From assembly GCA_947462105.1 (NCBI GenBank), contig CANHNJ010000008.1, forward strand, positions 29,676-93,675: a stretch of 64,000 nucleotides of DNA, read 5' to 3'. Each line of letters starts with the position of its first letter. Position 1 is the first letter of the stretch. Positions 55,451 to 63,689 of the stretch are shown here, piece after piece. A model generated the notes under the pieces. The model ran no database searches and was not told the origin of the DNA. It worked only from the letters and a program-made list of their open reading frames with translations. This DNA is from Alphaproteobacteria bacterium. GTDB taxonomy: Bacteria; Pseudomonadota; Alphaproteobacteria; Micropepsales; Micropepsaceae. Position numbers and translations under genes: made by a program.

Positions 55451-56025
55451 ACCGCAACGAGTTTCTGTCGCGCCTGCGCCGTGGGCTGGAAGGGCTGGCG
55501 CCCGACTATATCCATGACGTGATGCACGATTACGAGGCGCACTTCACCGACGGCCTGGCCCAGGGCCGCACCGAGCACGAGATTTCCCATGCGCTGGGCG
55601 ATCCCGGCCGCCTGGCGCGCGAGCTGAAGGCCGAAGCCGGCTTCCGCCGCTGGGAAGCCGACCGCACGCTCGGCAACATGGCCGGCGCGGTGCTGGCGCT
55701 GCTGGGCCTGGCGGCGGTGGATGTGATGCTGCTGCTGCCCGTGCTGGGCATGCTGCTGGGGGTCTTTGCCGGTTTCGCCGCCGCCTCGGTGGGGCTGGTG
55801 GCGTTCGGTTTCGCATTGCTGCTGGGCGCGCTCATTCCGGGCTGGGCGCTGTTCGGCATGACCGGCAGTGCGGCGCTGGTGCTGGCGGCGGCGCTGGCGG
55901 GGATCGGCCTGATCGCCACCGGCACCGGGCTGGGCGCGCTGTTCTGGCTGCTGGCAAACATCATCAAGGCGCTGGTCGAATATGCCCGGCTGCATTTCCG
56001 CCTGATCAACACCGTCACGGCCTGA
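55447..56025 (+). CDS. DUF1700 (HAAS) membrane protein
   Basis: A 192-residue protein. The N-terminal cytoplasmic HAAS domain (NEFLSRLRRGLEGLAPDYIH, DYEAHFTDGLAQGRTEHEIS, LGDPGRLARELKAE) is followed by four to five membrane helices. HAAS domains are thought to work with PadR regulators as anti-activators or sensors. It is translationally coupled to padR and lies 10 bases before the DUF2807 gene. Confidence 0.9.
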   Translation: MNRNEFLSRLRRGLEGLAPDYIHDVMHDYEAHFTDGLAQGRTEHEISHALGDPGRLARELKAEAGFRRWEADRTLGNMAGAVLALLGLAAVDVMLLLPVLGMLLGVFAGFAAASVGLVAFGFALLLGALIPGWALFGMTGSAALVLAAALAGIGLIATGTGLGALFWLLANIIKALVEYARLHFRLINTVTA

Positions 56026-56035
56026 GGAGAACACC

Positions 56036-56809
56036 ATGTCGAACAAACTTGCGATCATTGCTGTCTCGGGCCTGGTGATGGGCGCGGTCTGCATCGCCCC
56101 GGCGGCGATGGTGGTCACCCCGGAACTGGCGAAGATCGACTGGAACAACTGGGATGGCGAAGCCTGCGACATCACGCTGGCGAACAAGCGCGGCACCCGG
56201 AACCTGGATTGGCATGCGGGCGACGACATCGCCATCAACCTGCCGGCCAATGTCAGCTATCGCCGGGGCCAGGGCGAGCAGATCGTGATCGAAGGCGATG
56301 CGGCGCTGCTGCCGCATGTGCAGATCGACGACAACGACCTGGTGATGGATTGCCGCCTGCGCAATGCGCGCAACCAGCGGCTGACCATTACCCTGCCGGG
56401 CCAGGAGTTCCGCCGCTTCGCGGTGCATGGCTCGGCCAATATGGTGCTGGAAGGGCTGGACCAGGCCGAACTGCGCATCGACATCTCCGGTTCGGGCGAT
56501 GTCACGGCGTCCGGCCGCGGCGAAAGGCTGGATTTCGATATCGCCGGTTCCGGCCGGGGCCGCTTCGGCGCTCTTGATGCGGCGGACGTGGATATCGATG
56601 TCGCGGGCAGCGGCGATGCCGAGGTCGCGCCGCGCGCGCGCCTGTCGGTGGACATTGCCGGTTCGGGCACGGTGCGGCTGAAGACCGAACCCCAGACCAT
56701 CGACACCAGCATCGCCGGGTCGGGCCGCATCATCCATCCCGACGGCACGGTGACGCGCCATAACGGCCTGTCGCGCCGTTCCAGCAAGCGGGATGACGAC
56801 AAGATCTAG
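56036..56809 (+). CDS. DUF2807 (GIN domain) envelope protein
   Basis: A 257-residue protein with an N-terminal signal or anchor segment. The mature part is a beta-helix with repeated G-S-G-D turns (RIDISGSGDVTASGRG, DIAGSGRGRFGALDAADV, DVAGSGDAEVAP, DIAGSGTVRLKTEP), the DUF2807 adhesin-head pattern. A basic tail ends in SRRSSKRDDDKI. It probably sits in the periplasm or outer envelope and is controlled by PadR. Its stop overlaps the convergent decarboxylase stop. Confidence 0.88.
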   Translation: MSNKLAIIAVSGLVMGAVCIAPAAMVVTPELAKIDWNNWDGEACDITLANKRGTRNLDWHAGDDIAINLPANVSYRRGQGEQIVIEGDAALLPHVQIDDNDLVMDCRLRNARNQRLTITLPGQEFRRFAVHGSANMVLEGLDQAELRIDISGSGDVTASGRGERLDFDIAGSGRGRFGALDAADVDIDVAGSGDAEVAPRARLSVDIAGSGTVRLKTEPQTIDTSIAGSGRIIHPDGTVTRHNGLSRRSSKRDDDKI

Positions 56810-57987
56810 GCGACGACGACGGCCCAGTTATCCGGATAGTAGCCATTGAAATTTGACCGCGACGACACCGTGTAGGCGCCCATCGCGCCAAAGACGATGT
56901 AATCGCCGCCGCTCAGGCCATCGGGCAGCATCAGCGGGCGCGGCAGCTTGTCGGCGGAATCGCAGGTCGGGCCGAAGGCGCGGAAGGGCCGCAATTCGCC
57001 GGTTGGCGTCCTGGCCTTGCCCTTGGCATCGAGCGTGAGGGCGCTGGGCGGATAATCCTCGTCGAAGCTCGCGAAGCGCTGTTCGTCGAAGCTGCCGTAA
57101 ATGCCGTCATTGAGATACAGCCGGTCGCCCCGGCGCAGCACCACCTGTGTCACCAGCGACATGCCCGGCGCGCACAAGGCGCGGCCCGGCTCGCACATCT
57201 TGGCGACATCCTGCGCATCCATGTTGGCGAAGGCTTCCTTGATCATGTCGAAATACCAGTGATAGGGCGGCGGCTCCTGCCCCGAATAGGCGGCGGGAAA
57301 ACCGCCACCGATATCCAGCGCCACAATCGCCACGCCCGCCAGCGTCACGGTGCGGTTGGCGATCTCGATGGCCTGGGCATAGGAAAAGGGCGACAGGCAC
57401 TGGCTGCCGACATGGAAGGTCAGGCAGGGCTGCGCCCCCGATGCCTGCACGCGCTGCAGCAGCCAGGCGGCTTCTTCCGGCGCACAGCCATACTTGCTCG
57501 ACATCTCCAGCAGCGCGCCGCCCAGGCTGGCGACCAGGCGTACGAAGATGCGGATCTTCTTTGCATCGCCGATTTCGGCCAGCAGCTTGTCCAGCTCGGC
57601 ATCGCTATCGACCACAAAATCCGTGACGCCATGCTTTTCCAGCGCGGCGCGGGCCTGGCCGGGCAGGCGCACCGGCGCCATGAAGTGGCAGATCGCTTCG
57701 GGCAGCACCGCCTTGACGCCTTCGATCTCGCCCAGCGAGGCAGTGTCGAAATGGTGGACGCCCGCGTTCCACAGCAGTTCCAGCGCATAGGGATGCGGAT
57801 TGGACTTCGCCGCATAGAGCACGTCGCCGGGATAGCCTTCCAGGAACTGCTTGGCGGCGGCGGTGAACTTTTCCGGGTGCAGCAGGTAGAGCGGCTCCGA
57901 CGGCTTCAGCGCCTCGATCGCCTTGGTGATGGCGGTGAAGCGCGGCAGCGAGGCCAGCGGCGCGATGGTGGTGGTGGGCACGGTCAT
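56806..57987 (-). CDS. type III PLP-dependent decarboxylase, ornithine/lysine decarboxylase-like
   Basis: A 393-residue alanine-racemase-fold enzyme. The PLP lysine is in VLYAAKSNPHPYAL, HVGSQCLSPF carries the conserved His/Gly, LDIGGGFPA is the phosphate loop, CEPGRALCAPG and GPTCDSADKL (active-site Cys) follow. This pattern fits the eukaryote-like ornithine decarboxylase group that makes putrescine. Diaminopimelate or lysine as substrate is possible. It is probably transcribed alone. Confidence 0.88.
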   Translation of the reverse strand: MTVPTTTIAPLASLPRFTAITKAIEALKPSEPLYLLHPEKFTAAAKQFLEGYPGDVLYAAKSNPHPYALELLWNAGVHHFDTASLGEIEGVKAVLPEAICHFMAPVRLPGQARAALEKHGVTDFVVDSDAELDKLLAEIGDAKKIRIFVRLVASLGGALLEMSSKYGCAPEEAAWLLQRVQASGAQPCLTFHVGSQCLSPFSYAQAIEIANRTVTLAGVAIVALDIGGGFPAAYSGQEPPPYHWYFDMIKEAFANMDAQDVAKMCEPGRALCAPGMSLVTQVVLRRGDRLYLNDGIYGSFDEQRFASFDEDYPPSALTLDAKGKARTPTGELRPFRAFGPTCDSADKLPRPLMLPDGLSGGDYIVFGAMGAYTVSSRSNFNGYYPDNWAVVVA

Positions 57988-58022
57988 GCCGGTTTGTGGG
58001 GCACGCTGCCCCCCGGCGCAAG

Positions 58023-58052
58023 AAAAAAGGCGCCGGGGAACCGGCGCCTTTT
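58023..58052 (-). terminator. rho-independent terminator after the Spy-like gene
   Basis: GGCGCCGG (58029-58036) and CCGGCGCC (58041-58048) form an eight-base stem with a GGAA loop, flanked by six A on one side and TTTT on the other. It lies 20 bases past the Spy-like stop on the minus strand, where it reads as a stem plus U-run. Confidence 0.88.
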
Positions 58053-58071
58053 CTGCAAGCTTTCGTGACGC

Positions 58072-58797
58072 TTATTGCGGCGGCGGGGGCGCCATGCCGG
58101 GGCCGCCCGGGCCGCCGGGCCCACGCATGCCGCCCATCGGACCACGCGGACCGCCACCGCCACCCATGCGCCCCTGCATCATCATGCCGATGCGGCCGCG
58201 CTGGTTGCCACGGCCAATGCCGCGCGGGCCACCACCCACGGCGGCGAATTTCTGCCGCTGTTCCGGGGTCAGGCTGTTGAAGAGCGCCTCGAGCGCCGGG
58301 CGTTCCGCCGTGAGGTCGGCAAGGCGCTGGCGCAGCATCTGTTCCTGGCGCGCCATGCGTTCGACCGGGCTGGGCGGCGTCGCCTGGGCGTTCTGCGCAT
58401 TGGCGGGACCACGGCCGCCACGGCCCTGGGGCGCGGTGGCACAGGTGTCGGCGCGGCGCTTGGCGGCGGCGATGCGGGTGTCGCGCCACTTGTTGAAGGC
58501 GGCGCGCTGGCCCGTTGTGAGTTCAAGCCGGACTTCCAGCTCGGCCAGGCGGCCCGCCGCGCGGGCATGCATGCCGCCGCACATCTCGGCGCGGCGCGTG
58601 GCCATCTGTTCGGGGCTGGGCGGCGTGCCCTGGAAGCGGCCCTGCGGACCGGGGCGGCCCTGTTGCGGGCCTTGGGCCTGGGCCAGGCGCAGCGGCCGGT
58701 CGGAAGGCTGGGCCGTCGCGGTGGAGGCGGCGATGGCGGCAATTGCGCCCGCGCCCAGCATCAGGGACAGCGAAAGGGTGAGAAGGTTTTTGCGCAT
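58072..58797 (-). CDS. Spy/CpxP-like periplasmic protein with Gly/Pro/Met-rich tail
   Basis: A 241-residue protein with a signal peptide (MRKNLLTLSLSLMLGAGAIA). Two helical LTxxQR-type motifs appear (RLELTTGQRAAFNKWRDTRI and NSLTPEQRQKFAAVGGG), as in Spy/CpxP chaperones and LTXXQ proteins. The last 60 residues are rich in Gly, Arg, Met and Pro (GRMGGGGGPRGPMGGM). The tail could bind metals through methionines or be disordered. CTGGAGATTTC precedes the ATG at 58797. Confidence 0.75.
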   Translation of the reverse strand: MRKNLLTLSLSLMLGAGAIAAIAASTATAQPSDRPLRLAQAQGPQQGRPGPQGRFQGTPPSPEQMATRRAEMCGGMHARAAGRLAELEVRLELTTGQRAAFNKWRDTRIAAAKRRADTCATAPQGRGGRGPANAQNAQATPPSPVERMARQEQMLRQRLADLTAERPALEALFNSLTPEQRQKFAAVGGGPRGIGRGNQRGRIGMMMQGRMGGGGGPRGPMGGMRGPGGPGGPGMAPPPPQ

Positions 58798-58944
58798 GAA
58801 ATCTCCAGTTCGATAATGGTCGTGACCCCAATGGCAGGCACCATGACCAAACCCGGCTGAACCCAAAATGAACGGCGGGGCGGTGGAGGTTACAAAGTGG
58901 TGAGGCGCGAGCCCGGCAGTCAGCGCGCTCTGCGACCACCTGGG

Positions 58945-58964
58945 TGGCCCGCTTTTGCGGGCCA
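58945..58964. repeat. hairpin in the gap before the DUF934 operon end
   Basis: TGGCCCGC and GCGGGCCA pair around TTTT (58945-58964), within the 208-base gap between the Spy-like gene and DUF934. GGCCATGACA is repeated directly at 58960 and 58980. On the minus strand it lies 40-60 bases after DUF934 and might terminate the sulfite reduction operon, although no U-run follows. Confidence 0.45.
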
Positions 58965-59005
58965 TGACAGTGTGTTTTAGGCCATGACAATGGCGTTTGA
59001 GGGCT

Positions 59006-59494
59006 CTACCGCGCCCTAAGCTGCCGGATCGTCTTCTTGCCGTCGGCGGCGGGCTGATAGACGTCCGTCATCTCGGCCAGCGCCGTGTTGAACATCTCGA
59101 CCGTGAAATGGTCCGGCACTTCCCAGGCGTCGAAGCCGACGCGGTGCTGGTAGCTGAGCTGATCGAAGAGGAAATCGCCCACGGCGCGGATCTCGCCCTT
59201 GAAGCCCAACCGCGTGCGCAGCATCCGCGCCCAGGAAAAGGCGCGGCCATCGCGGAACTTGGGGAATTCCAGCGCCACCAGCGACAGGCGGTTCACATCC
59301 GCGCCCAGGCGGGTGGGGTTCTCGTCCGACTTAAGCCGCACGCCGATGGGCGTGTTGCGGGCCAGCAGCGTTTCGCGCTCCTTCTCGAAGCGCGCAAGGC
59401 TGACGATCACCGCGCCTTCCGGCAGGGCGGTGTCATCGGCAATGGTGTTGAAGGCATCGGCGGCGAAGGCGCCGCTCTTGAGCAATTTGGTCAC
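59006..59494 (-). CDS. DUF934 domain-containing protein (sulfite reduction operon)
   Basis: A 162-residue protein. RLGADVNRLSLVALEFPKFR, GRAFSWARMLRTRLGFKGEI, VGDFLFDQLSYQHRVGFDAW match DUF934, which follows cysI in many proteobacteria; its role in assimilatory sulfite reduction is inferred from this linkage. The GTG at 59494 gives a GTGA overlap with cysI; the long frame upstream is a shadow. Confidence 0.92.
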   Translation of the reverse strand: MTKLLKSGAFAADAFNTIADDTALPEGAVIVSLARFEKERETLLARNTPIGVRLKSDENPTRLGADVNRLSLVALEFPKFRDGRAFSWARMLRTRLGFKGEIRAVGDFLFDQLSYQHRVGFDAWEVPDHFTVEMFNTALAEMTDVYQPAADGKKTIRQLRAR

Positions 59495-61161
59495 GCCGCC
59501 ACCGTCTCGTAGGCGGCGGCCTTGAACTTCTCCATGCCGATGCGGCGATAGGTGTCCAGGAAGCGTTCGCCGTCCTTGCGCTGGGCCAGATAGACCTCGA
59601 CCACGCGCTCGACCGCGCCGGTAATCTCGTGCTCGGTGAACCCGGGGCCCATGATGGTGCCGATGCTGGCGTCTTCGGCGCCCGAACCGCCCAGCAGCAA
59701 CTGGTAGAATTCGACGCCCTTCTTGTCGACGCCCAGGATGCCGATGTGACCGGCATGATGGTGGCCGCAGGCATTGATGCAGCCGCTGATCTTGATCTTC
59801 AGCTCGCCGATCTGGTGCTGGCGGTCCAGGTCTTCGAAGGTCCGCGCGATCTTCTGCGCGATGGGAATGGAGCGGGCATTGGCGAGGTCGCAATAATCCA
59901 GCCCGGGGCAGGCGATGATGTCGGTGATCAGCCCGGCATTGGGCGAAGCGAAGTCCAGCTCGCGCAGCTTCGCGAAGATCGCGGGCAGGTCTTTCTTGCG
60001 GACATGCGGCAGCACCAGGTTCTGCTCATGCGTGACGCGCACTTCGCCGACGCTGAACTCGTCCATCAGGCCGGCGATGATATCCATCTGGTCCGACGTG
60101 GCATCGCCCGGCACCTGGCCCGGCGTCTTCAGCGTGATGGTGGCGATGGCATAGCCCTTGGCCTTGTGGGCGGTGACGTTGGTGCGCACCCAGTTGGCGA
60201 AGGCCGGGCCGGCATCCGGCATGGTGTCGGAAAGCCCGGTTTCAAAGGCCGGCGGCGCGAAATAGGCGGTGATGCGGTCCAGCTCTTCCTTCGGAAGCTG
60301 GAGCGTTCCGGCCTGCTTGATCTCGGCGAACTCGATATTGACCTGGCGGCGCATCTCTTCGATGCCCAGCGCATTGGTGAGGATCTTGATCCGCGCCTTG
60401 TACATGTTGTCGCGGCGGCCCTGCTCGTTATAGACGCGCATCACCGCTTCCATGAAGGCCAGGATGTCGTCCTTCTCGACGAAGTCGCCGATCACCTGCG
60501 CGATGTAGGGCGTGCGGCCCATGCCGCCGCCGACCAGCACCTTGTAGCCGGTGCGGCCTTGCGCATTGCGCACGATCTCCACCGCCATGTCGTGATAGGC
60601 CAGCGCGGCGCGGTCGTTGGGGCTGCCGGACACGGCGATCTTGAACTTGCGCGGCAGGAAGAGGAATTCCGGGTGCAGGCTGGACCATTGGCGGACGATC
60701 TCGGCCAGCGGGCGAGGGTCTTCGATCTCGTCGGCCGCGGCACCGGCAAACTGGTCGGCGGTGACGTTGCGGATGCAGTTGCCGCTGGTCTGGATGGCAT
60801 GCATCTCGACGCTCGCCAGCTCGCGCAGGATGGCGGGGACATCGACCAGCTTGATCCAGTTGTACTGGATGTTCTGGCGGGTGGTGAGGTGGCCGAAATC
60901 CTTGTCATAGGTGCGGGCGATATGCGCCAGCTTGCGCACCTGCTTCGACGACAGGGTGCCATAGGGCACCGCCACGCGCAGCATGTAGGCGTGCAGTTGC
61001 AGGTAGAGGCCGTTCATCAGCCGCAGCGGCTTGAACTGGTCTTCGGTCAGTTCGCCGGTGAGGCGGCGTTCCACCTGGCCCGCAAACTGTTCGGTACGCT
61101 CGGCGACAAAGCGCGCGTCGAACTCGTCATAGCGGTACATGTTGGGCGCAATCTCAGACAT
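59491..61161 (-). CDS. cysI: assimilatory sulfite (or nitrite) reductase hemoprotein
   Basis: A 556-residue siroheme/4Fe-4S enzyme reducing sulfite to sulfide. Two ferredoxin-like half-domains and the C-terminal cysteine pairs (ACPGLDYCDLANA and SGCINACGHHHAGHIG) that hold the coupled siroheme-cluster are intact, along with TTRQNIQYNWIKL and SGNCIRNVTAD. DUF2849 and DUF934 neighbours favour sulfite over nitrite. No flavoprotein partner is in the operon, so ferredoxin is a likely donor. Confidence 0.92.
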   Translation of the reverse strand: MSEIAPNMYRYDEFDARFVAERTEQFAGQVERRLTGELTEDQFKPLRLMNGLYLQLHAYMLRVAVPYGTLSSKQVRKLAHIARTYDKDFGHLTTRQNIQYNWIKLVDVPAILRELASVEMHAIQTSGNCIRNVTADQFAGAAADEIEDPRPLAEIVRQWSSLHPEFLFLPRKFKIAVSGSPNDRAALAYHDMAVEIVRNAQGRTGYKVLVGGGMGRTPYIAQVIGDFVEKDDILAFMEAVMRVYNEQGRRDNMYKARIKILTNALGIEEMRRQVNIEFAEIKQAGTLQLPKEELDRITAYFAPPAFETGLSDTMPDAGPAFANWVRTNVTAHKAKGYAIATITLKTPGQVPGDATSDQMDIIAGLMDEFSVGEVRVTHEQNLVLPHVRKKDLPAIFAKLRELDFASPNAGLITDIIACPGLDYCDLANARSIPIAQKIARTFEDLDRQHQIGELKIKISGCINACGHHHAGHIGILGVDKKGVEFYQLLLGGSGAEDASIGTIMGPGFTEHEITGAVERVVEVYLAQRKDGERFLDTYRRIGMEKFKAAAYETVAA

Positions 61162-61462
61162 GGTACTGGCCCGCTTGCTTGCCGGTATGGGGATGGACGG
61201 TGGGACCGGCGGCGCGGATGACCTCGCGCTCCTTCACGGGCACGATGACGCCATTGGCCTGGCGCACTTCGAAGAGATAGGGCGCGACGAATTCGTTGCG
61301 GGGCAGTTCGGCCTGCGCGGCGGCCAGGGCGGCATCGGCGGCGGCGGCGTCGGGATAAACCTCGCCATCGGCCAGCAGTGGCACCCAGCCGGAACCCTTG
61401 CGGTACAGGACATCGCCCGACTTCAGGCGGTTGGCGGTCAGCATCTGGAGGGTGTTGGCCAT
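61154..61462 (-). CDS. DUF2849 domain-containing protein (sulfite reduction operon)
   Basis: A 102-residue protein. LTANRLKSGDVLYRKGSGWV and PYLFEVRQANGVIVPVKERE match DUF2849, which in alphaproteobacteria precedes the sulfite reductase gene. It overlaps cysI by eight bases and is first in the three-gene operon. Its function is unknown. The promoter must lie in 61463-61603, shared with a divergent transporter. Confidence 0.9.
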   Translation of the reverse strand: MANTLQMLTANRLKSGDVLYRKGSGWVPLLADGEVYPDAAAADAALAAAQAELPRNEFVAPYLFEVRQANGVIVPVKEREVIRAAGPTVHPHTGKQAGQYHV

Positions 61463-61603
61463 GACGCGGGCGTCCTCCCATGAACAGCCTCGGGAATCAA
61501 GACTTGAACATGCCGCAGGTGTAGTTTTCGCAGAATAACATCATATATGTCGTACTTCATTTTGGCCCATTTGGGTCATGTTTCCGGCGAGAGCGGGGGT
61601 GGC

Positions 61604-62854
61604 GTGAAAGCTCATTTGACCAAAGGCCAGCTTGCGGCGGTTGTCGCGGGCAATGCGCTGGAATTCTATGATTTCCTGATCTTTGGCTTTTTCGCCATCC
61701 AGATCGGGCAGGTCTTCTTTCCGCAGGATTCCGCCACCGCCAGCCTGCTCAAGACGCTGGCGGTGTTCGGGGCGGGCTTCCTGACGCGGCCTCTGGGCGG
61801 GCTGGTGCTGGGGCGCTTAAGCGACCGGATCGGCCGCAAGCCGGTGATGCTGGCCACCTTCGGACTGATGGGCGTTTCCATCGCGGGCCTGGCCTGCACG
61901 CCATCCTATGCCAGCATCGGCGTCGCCGCGCCGCTGCTGGCGCTGCTGTTCCGGCTGCTGCAGGGCTTCGCGCTGGGCGGCGAGGTCGGGCCCACCACCG
62001 CCTACCTGATGGAAGCGGCGCCGCTGCGCCAGCGCGGCCGCTATGTCTCCTTGCAGAACGCCACGCAATATTTCGCCGTGCTGTGTGTCGGCATTGTCGG
62101 CGCCGTGCTGGGCGGCCTGTTGCCGGAGGGCGCCTTCGCCCAATGGGGCTGGCGCGTCGCCATGCTGCTGGGCGCAGGCGTGATCCCGTTCGCCTATATG
62201 CTGCGCCGCCGCCTGCCCGAGACGCTGCACATCGCGTCCGGCGAGGCCGTCGTGCCGCCATCGCGCGCCGTGGCCGGTGTGGCGCTGCTGATGATCGCGG
62301 CCACCACCATTTCCACCTACACCATGAACTATGTCTCGACCTATGTGCAGCACACGCTGGGCGTCGCGCCGACCCTGGCCTCGATCTGCACCGTCATTTG
62401 CGGCCTTTGCGCCATGACCGGCGCACTGACCGGCGGCAGGCTGAGCGACCGCATCGGCCGCAAGCCCGTACTGCTGATCGGCGGCAGCGCGGTGATGCTG
62501 CTGGGCGTGCCGTGTTTCTTCGCCATGCTGCTCTCGCCGACCGGGCCGGTGCTGGCGCTGGCGGCGGGCGTGATGTCGTTCTTTATTGGCCTGTTTCCGC
62601 CCGCCGTGCTGACCAGCATCGCCGAAAGCTATCCCGTCATGCTGCGGGCTCGCAGCCTCGGCTTTCTCTATGCGCTGGCGGTGGCGCTGTTCGGCGGCTC
62701 GGCGCAATATGTCGTCACCTGGCTGATCGACGTGACAGGCTCGCCGCTAGCGCCCGCCTGGTATATGACCGGCGCGATGGCCGTGGGCCTGATCGGCATG
62801 CTGGCGATGCGCGAAACCGCGCCAGTTTTTCTTACGCGCGCGAAGCGCGCTTAG
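61604..62854 (+). CDS. MHS-family MFS transporter (metabolite:proton symporter)
   Basis: A 416-residue, 12-helix carrier. AVVAGNALEFYDFLIFGFFA, GGLVLGRLSDRIGRKPVML, LLQGFALGGEVGPTTAYLME and the mid-protein GGRLSDRIGRKPVLL are MHS hallmarks seen in citrate, tricarballylate and proline/betaine symporters. The substrate cannot be told. GTG at 61604 with a purine-rich GAGCGGGGG upstream fits the family N-terminus; ATG at 61547 would add 19 atypical residues. The stop codon lies inside a large hairpin. Confidence 0.88.
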   Translation: MKAHLTKGQLAAVVAGNALEFYDFLIFGFFAIQIGQVFFPQDSATASLLKTLAVFGAGFLTRPLGGLVLGRLSDRIGRKPVMLATFGLMGVSIAGLACTPSYASIGVAAPLLALLFRLLQGFALGGEVGPTTAYLMEAAPLRQRGRYVSLQNATQYFAVLCVGIVGAVLGGLLPEGAFAQWGWRVAMLLGAGVIPFAYMLRRRLPETLHIASGEAVVPPSRAVAGVALLMIAATTISTYTMNYVSTYVQHTLGVAPTLASICTVICGLCAMTGALTGGRLSDRIGRKPVLLIGGSAVMLLGVPCFFAMLLSPTGPVLALAAGVMSFFIGLFPPAVLTSIAESYPVMLRARSLGFLYALAVALFGGSAQYVVTWLIDVTGSPLAPAWYMTGAMAVGLIGMLAMRETAPVFLTRAKRA

Positions 62855-62890
62855 AAAAACTGAGCGCCACGGAGGACCGCGCAGCGGTCC
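62823..62890. repeat. two consecutive hairpins at a convergent gene boundary
   Basis: First hairpin: CAGTTTTTCT (62823-62832) pairs with AGAAAAACTG (62853-62862), and inside it GCGCGC pairs with GCGCGC around GAA. It covers the transporter stop codon. Second hairpin: GGACCGC-GCA-GCGGTCC (62874-62890). They lie where the transporter and the ABC permease genes converge and may end transcription from both sides. Confidence 0.75.
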
Positions 62891-62903
62891 GAGTGGGCAC
62901 CGG

Positions 62904-63689
62904 TTAAAGTTGCCGGGCAATAGCGCTTTCGTGCCAGCGGCGTAACAGCGCCCATTCCAGCAGCGACAGCAGGGCGAACAGCAGCACGCCGGTGGCGCAC
63001 AGCAGCGCCACGGCGGCGAACAGCGTCGCGATCTCCAGCCGGTTGCCGGCCTCGGCGATGCGCCAGGCCAGGCCCGAGGCGGTGCCGGAACCGGCGGCGA
63101 ATTCCGCCGTCACTTCGCCGATCAGGGCGATGACGGCGCCGGTCTTCATGCCGGTGAGCAGGCCGGGCAGGGCGGCGGGCAACTGGATGCGCCACAGCGT
63201 CTGCAGTTTCGTGGCGCCATACAGGCGCGCGAGATCGAGCAGGTTGAAGTCGGCGGATTTCAGGCCCTGCACCGCGCTGGCCAGGATGGGAAAGAAGGCG
63301 ATGATGCCGGCGATCAGCGCCAGCGCGATGTCGATGCGCTCGAAGCCGACCCAGATCAGGATTAGCGGAGCGATGGCGACGACCGGCGTCACCTGTAAAA
63401 TGACGGCATATGGATAGAGCGCCTTTTCGGCGAGGCGGCTCTGGCTGAACAGGATCGCCAGCAGCACGGCGGCGAACAGCGCCCCCAGAAAGCCTTTCAC
63501 GGTGATGAGCAGCGTGGAGGCCATCGCGGCGGCAAGGCTGCTCCCGTTGGCGCACAGCGCGGCGGCGATGGCGCTGGGCGCGGGCAGGACATAGGGCGGG
63601 ATTTCACGCAGCCGCACCACGGCTTCCCACAGCGCCAGCAAGGCGAGGGCGAGCAGCACGGGAATGGCGATGTCGAGGGCGCGCTTCAT
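62904..63689 (-). CDS. ABC transporter permease, SsuC/ThiX/NrtB type
   Basis: A 261-residue inner-membrane permease with about six helices. The EAA loop reads LLDLARLYGATKLQTLWRIQ followed by LPAALPGLLTGMKTGAVIALIGE, typical of BPD_transp_1 proteins for nitrate, sulfonate, taurine or pyrimidine precursors. ATG at 63689 overlaps the ATPase stop (ATGA). The binding protein is not in the window, so the substrate is open. Confidence 0.93.
   Translation of the reverse strand: MKRALDIAIPVLLALALLALWEAVVRLREIPPYVLPAPSAIAAALCANGSSLAAAMASTLLITVKGFLGALFAAVLLAILFSQSRLAEKALYPYAVILQVTPVVAIAPLILIWVGFERIDIALALIAGIIAFFPILASAVQGLKSADFNLLDLARLYGATKLQTLWRIQLPAALPGLLTGMKTGAVIALIGEVTAEFAAGSGTASGLAWRIAEAGNRLEIATLFAAVALLCATGVLLFALLSLLEWALLRRWHESAIARQL

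Noticed and set aside
59629..61221. 530-codon plus-strand frame opposite cysI
   Set aside because: Shadow of the siroheme reductase gene; no recognisable domain or ribosome site.
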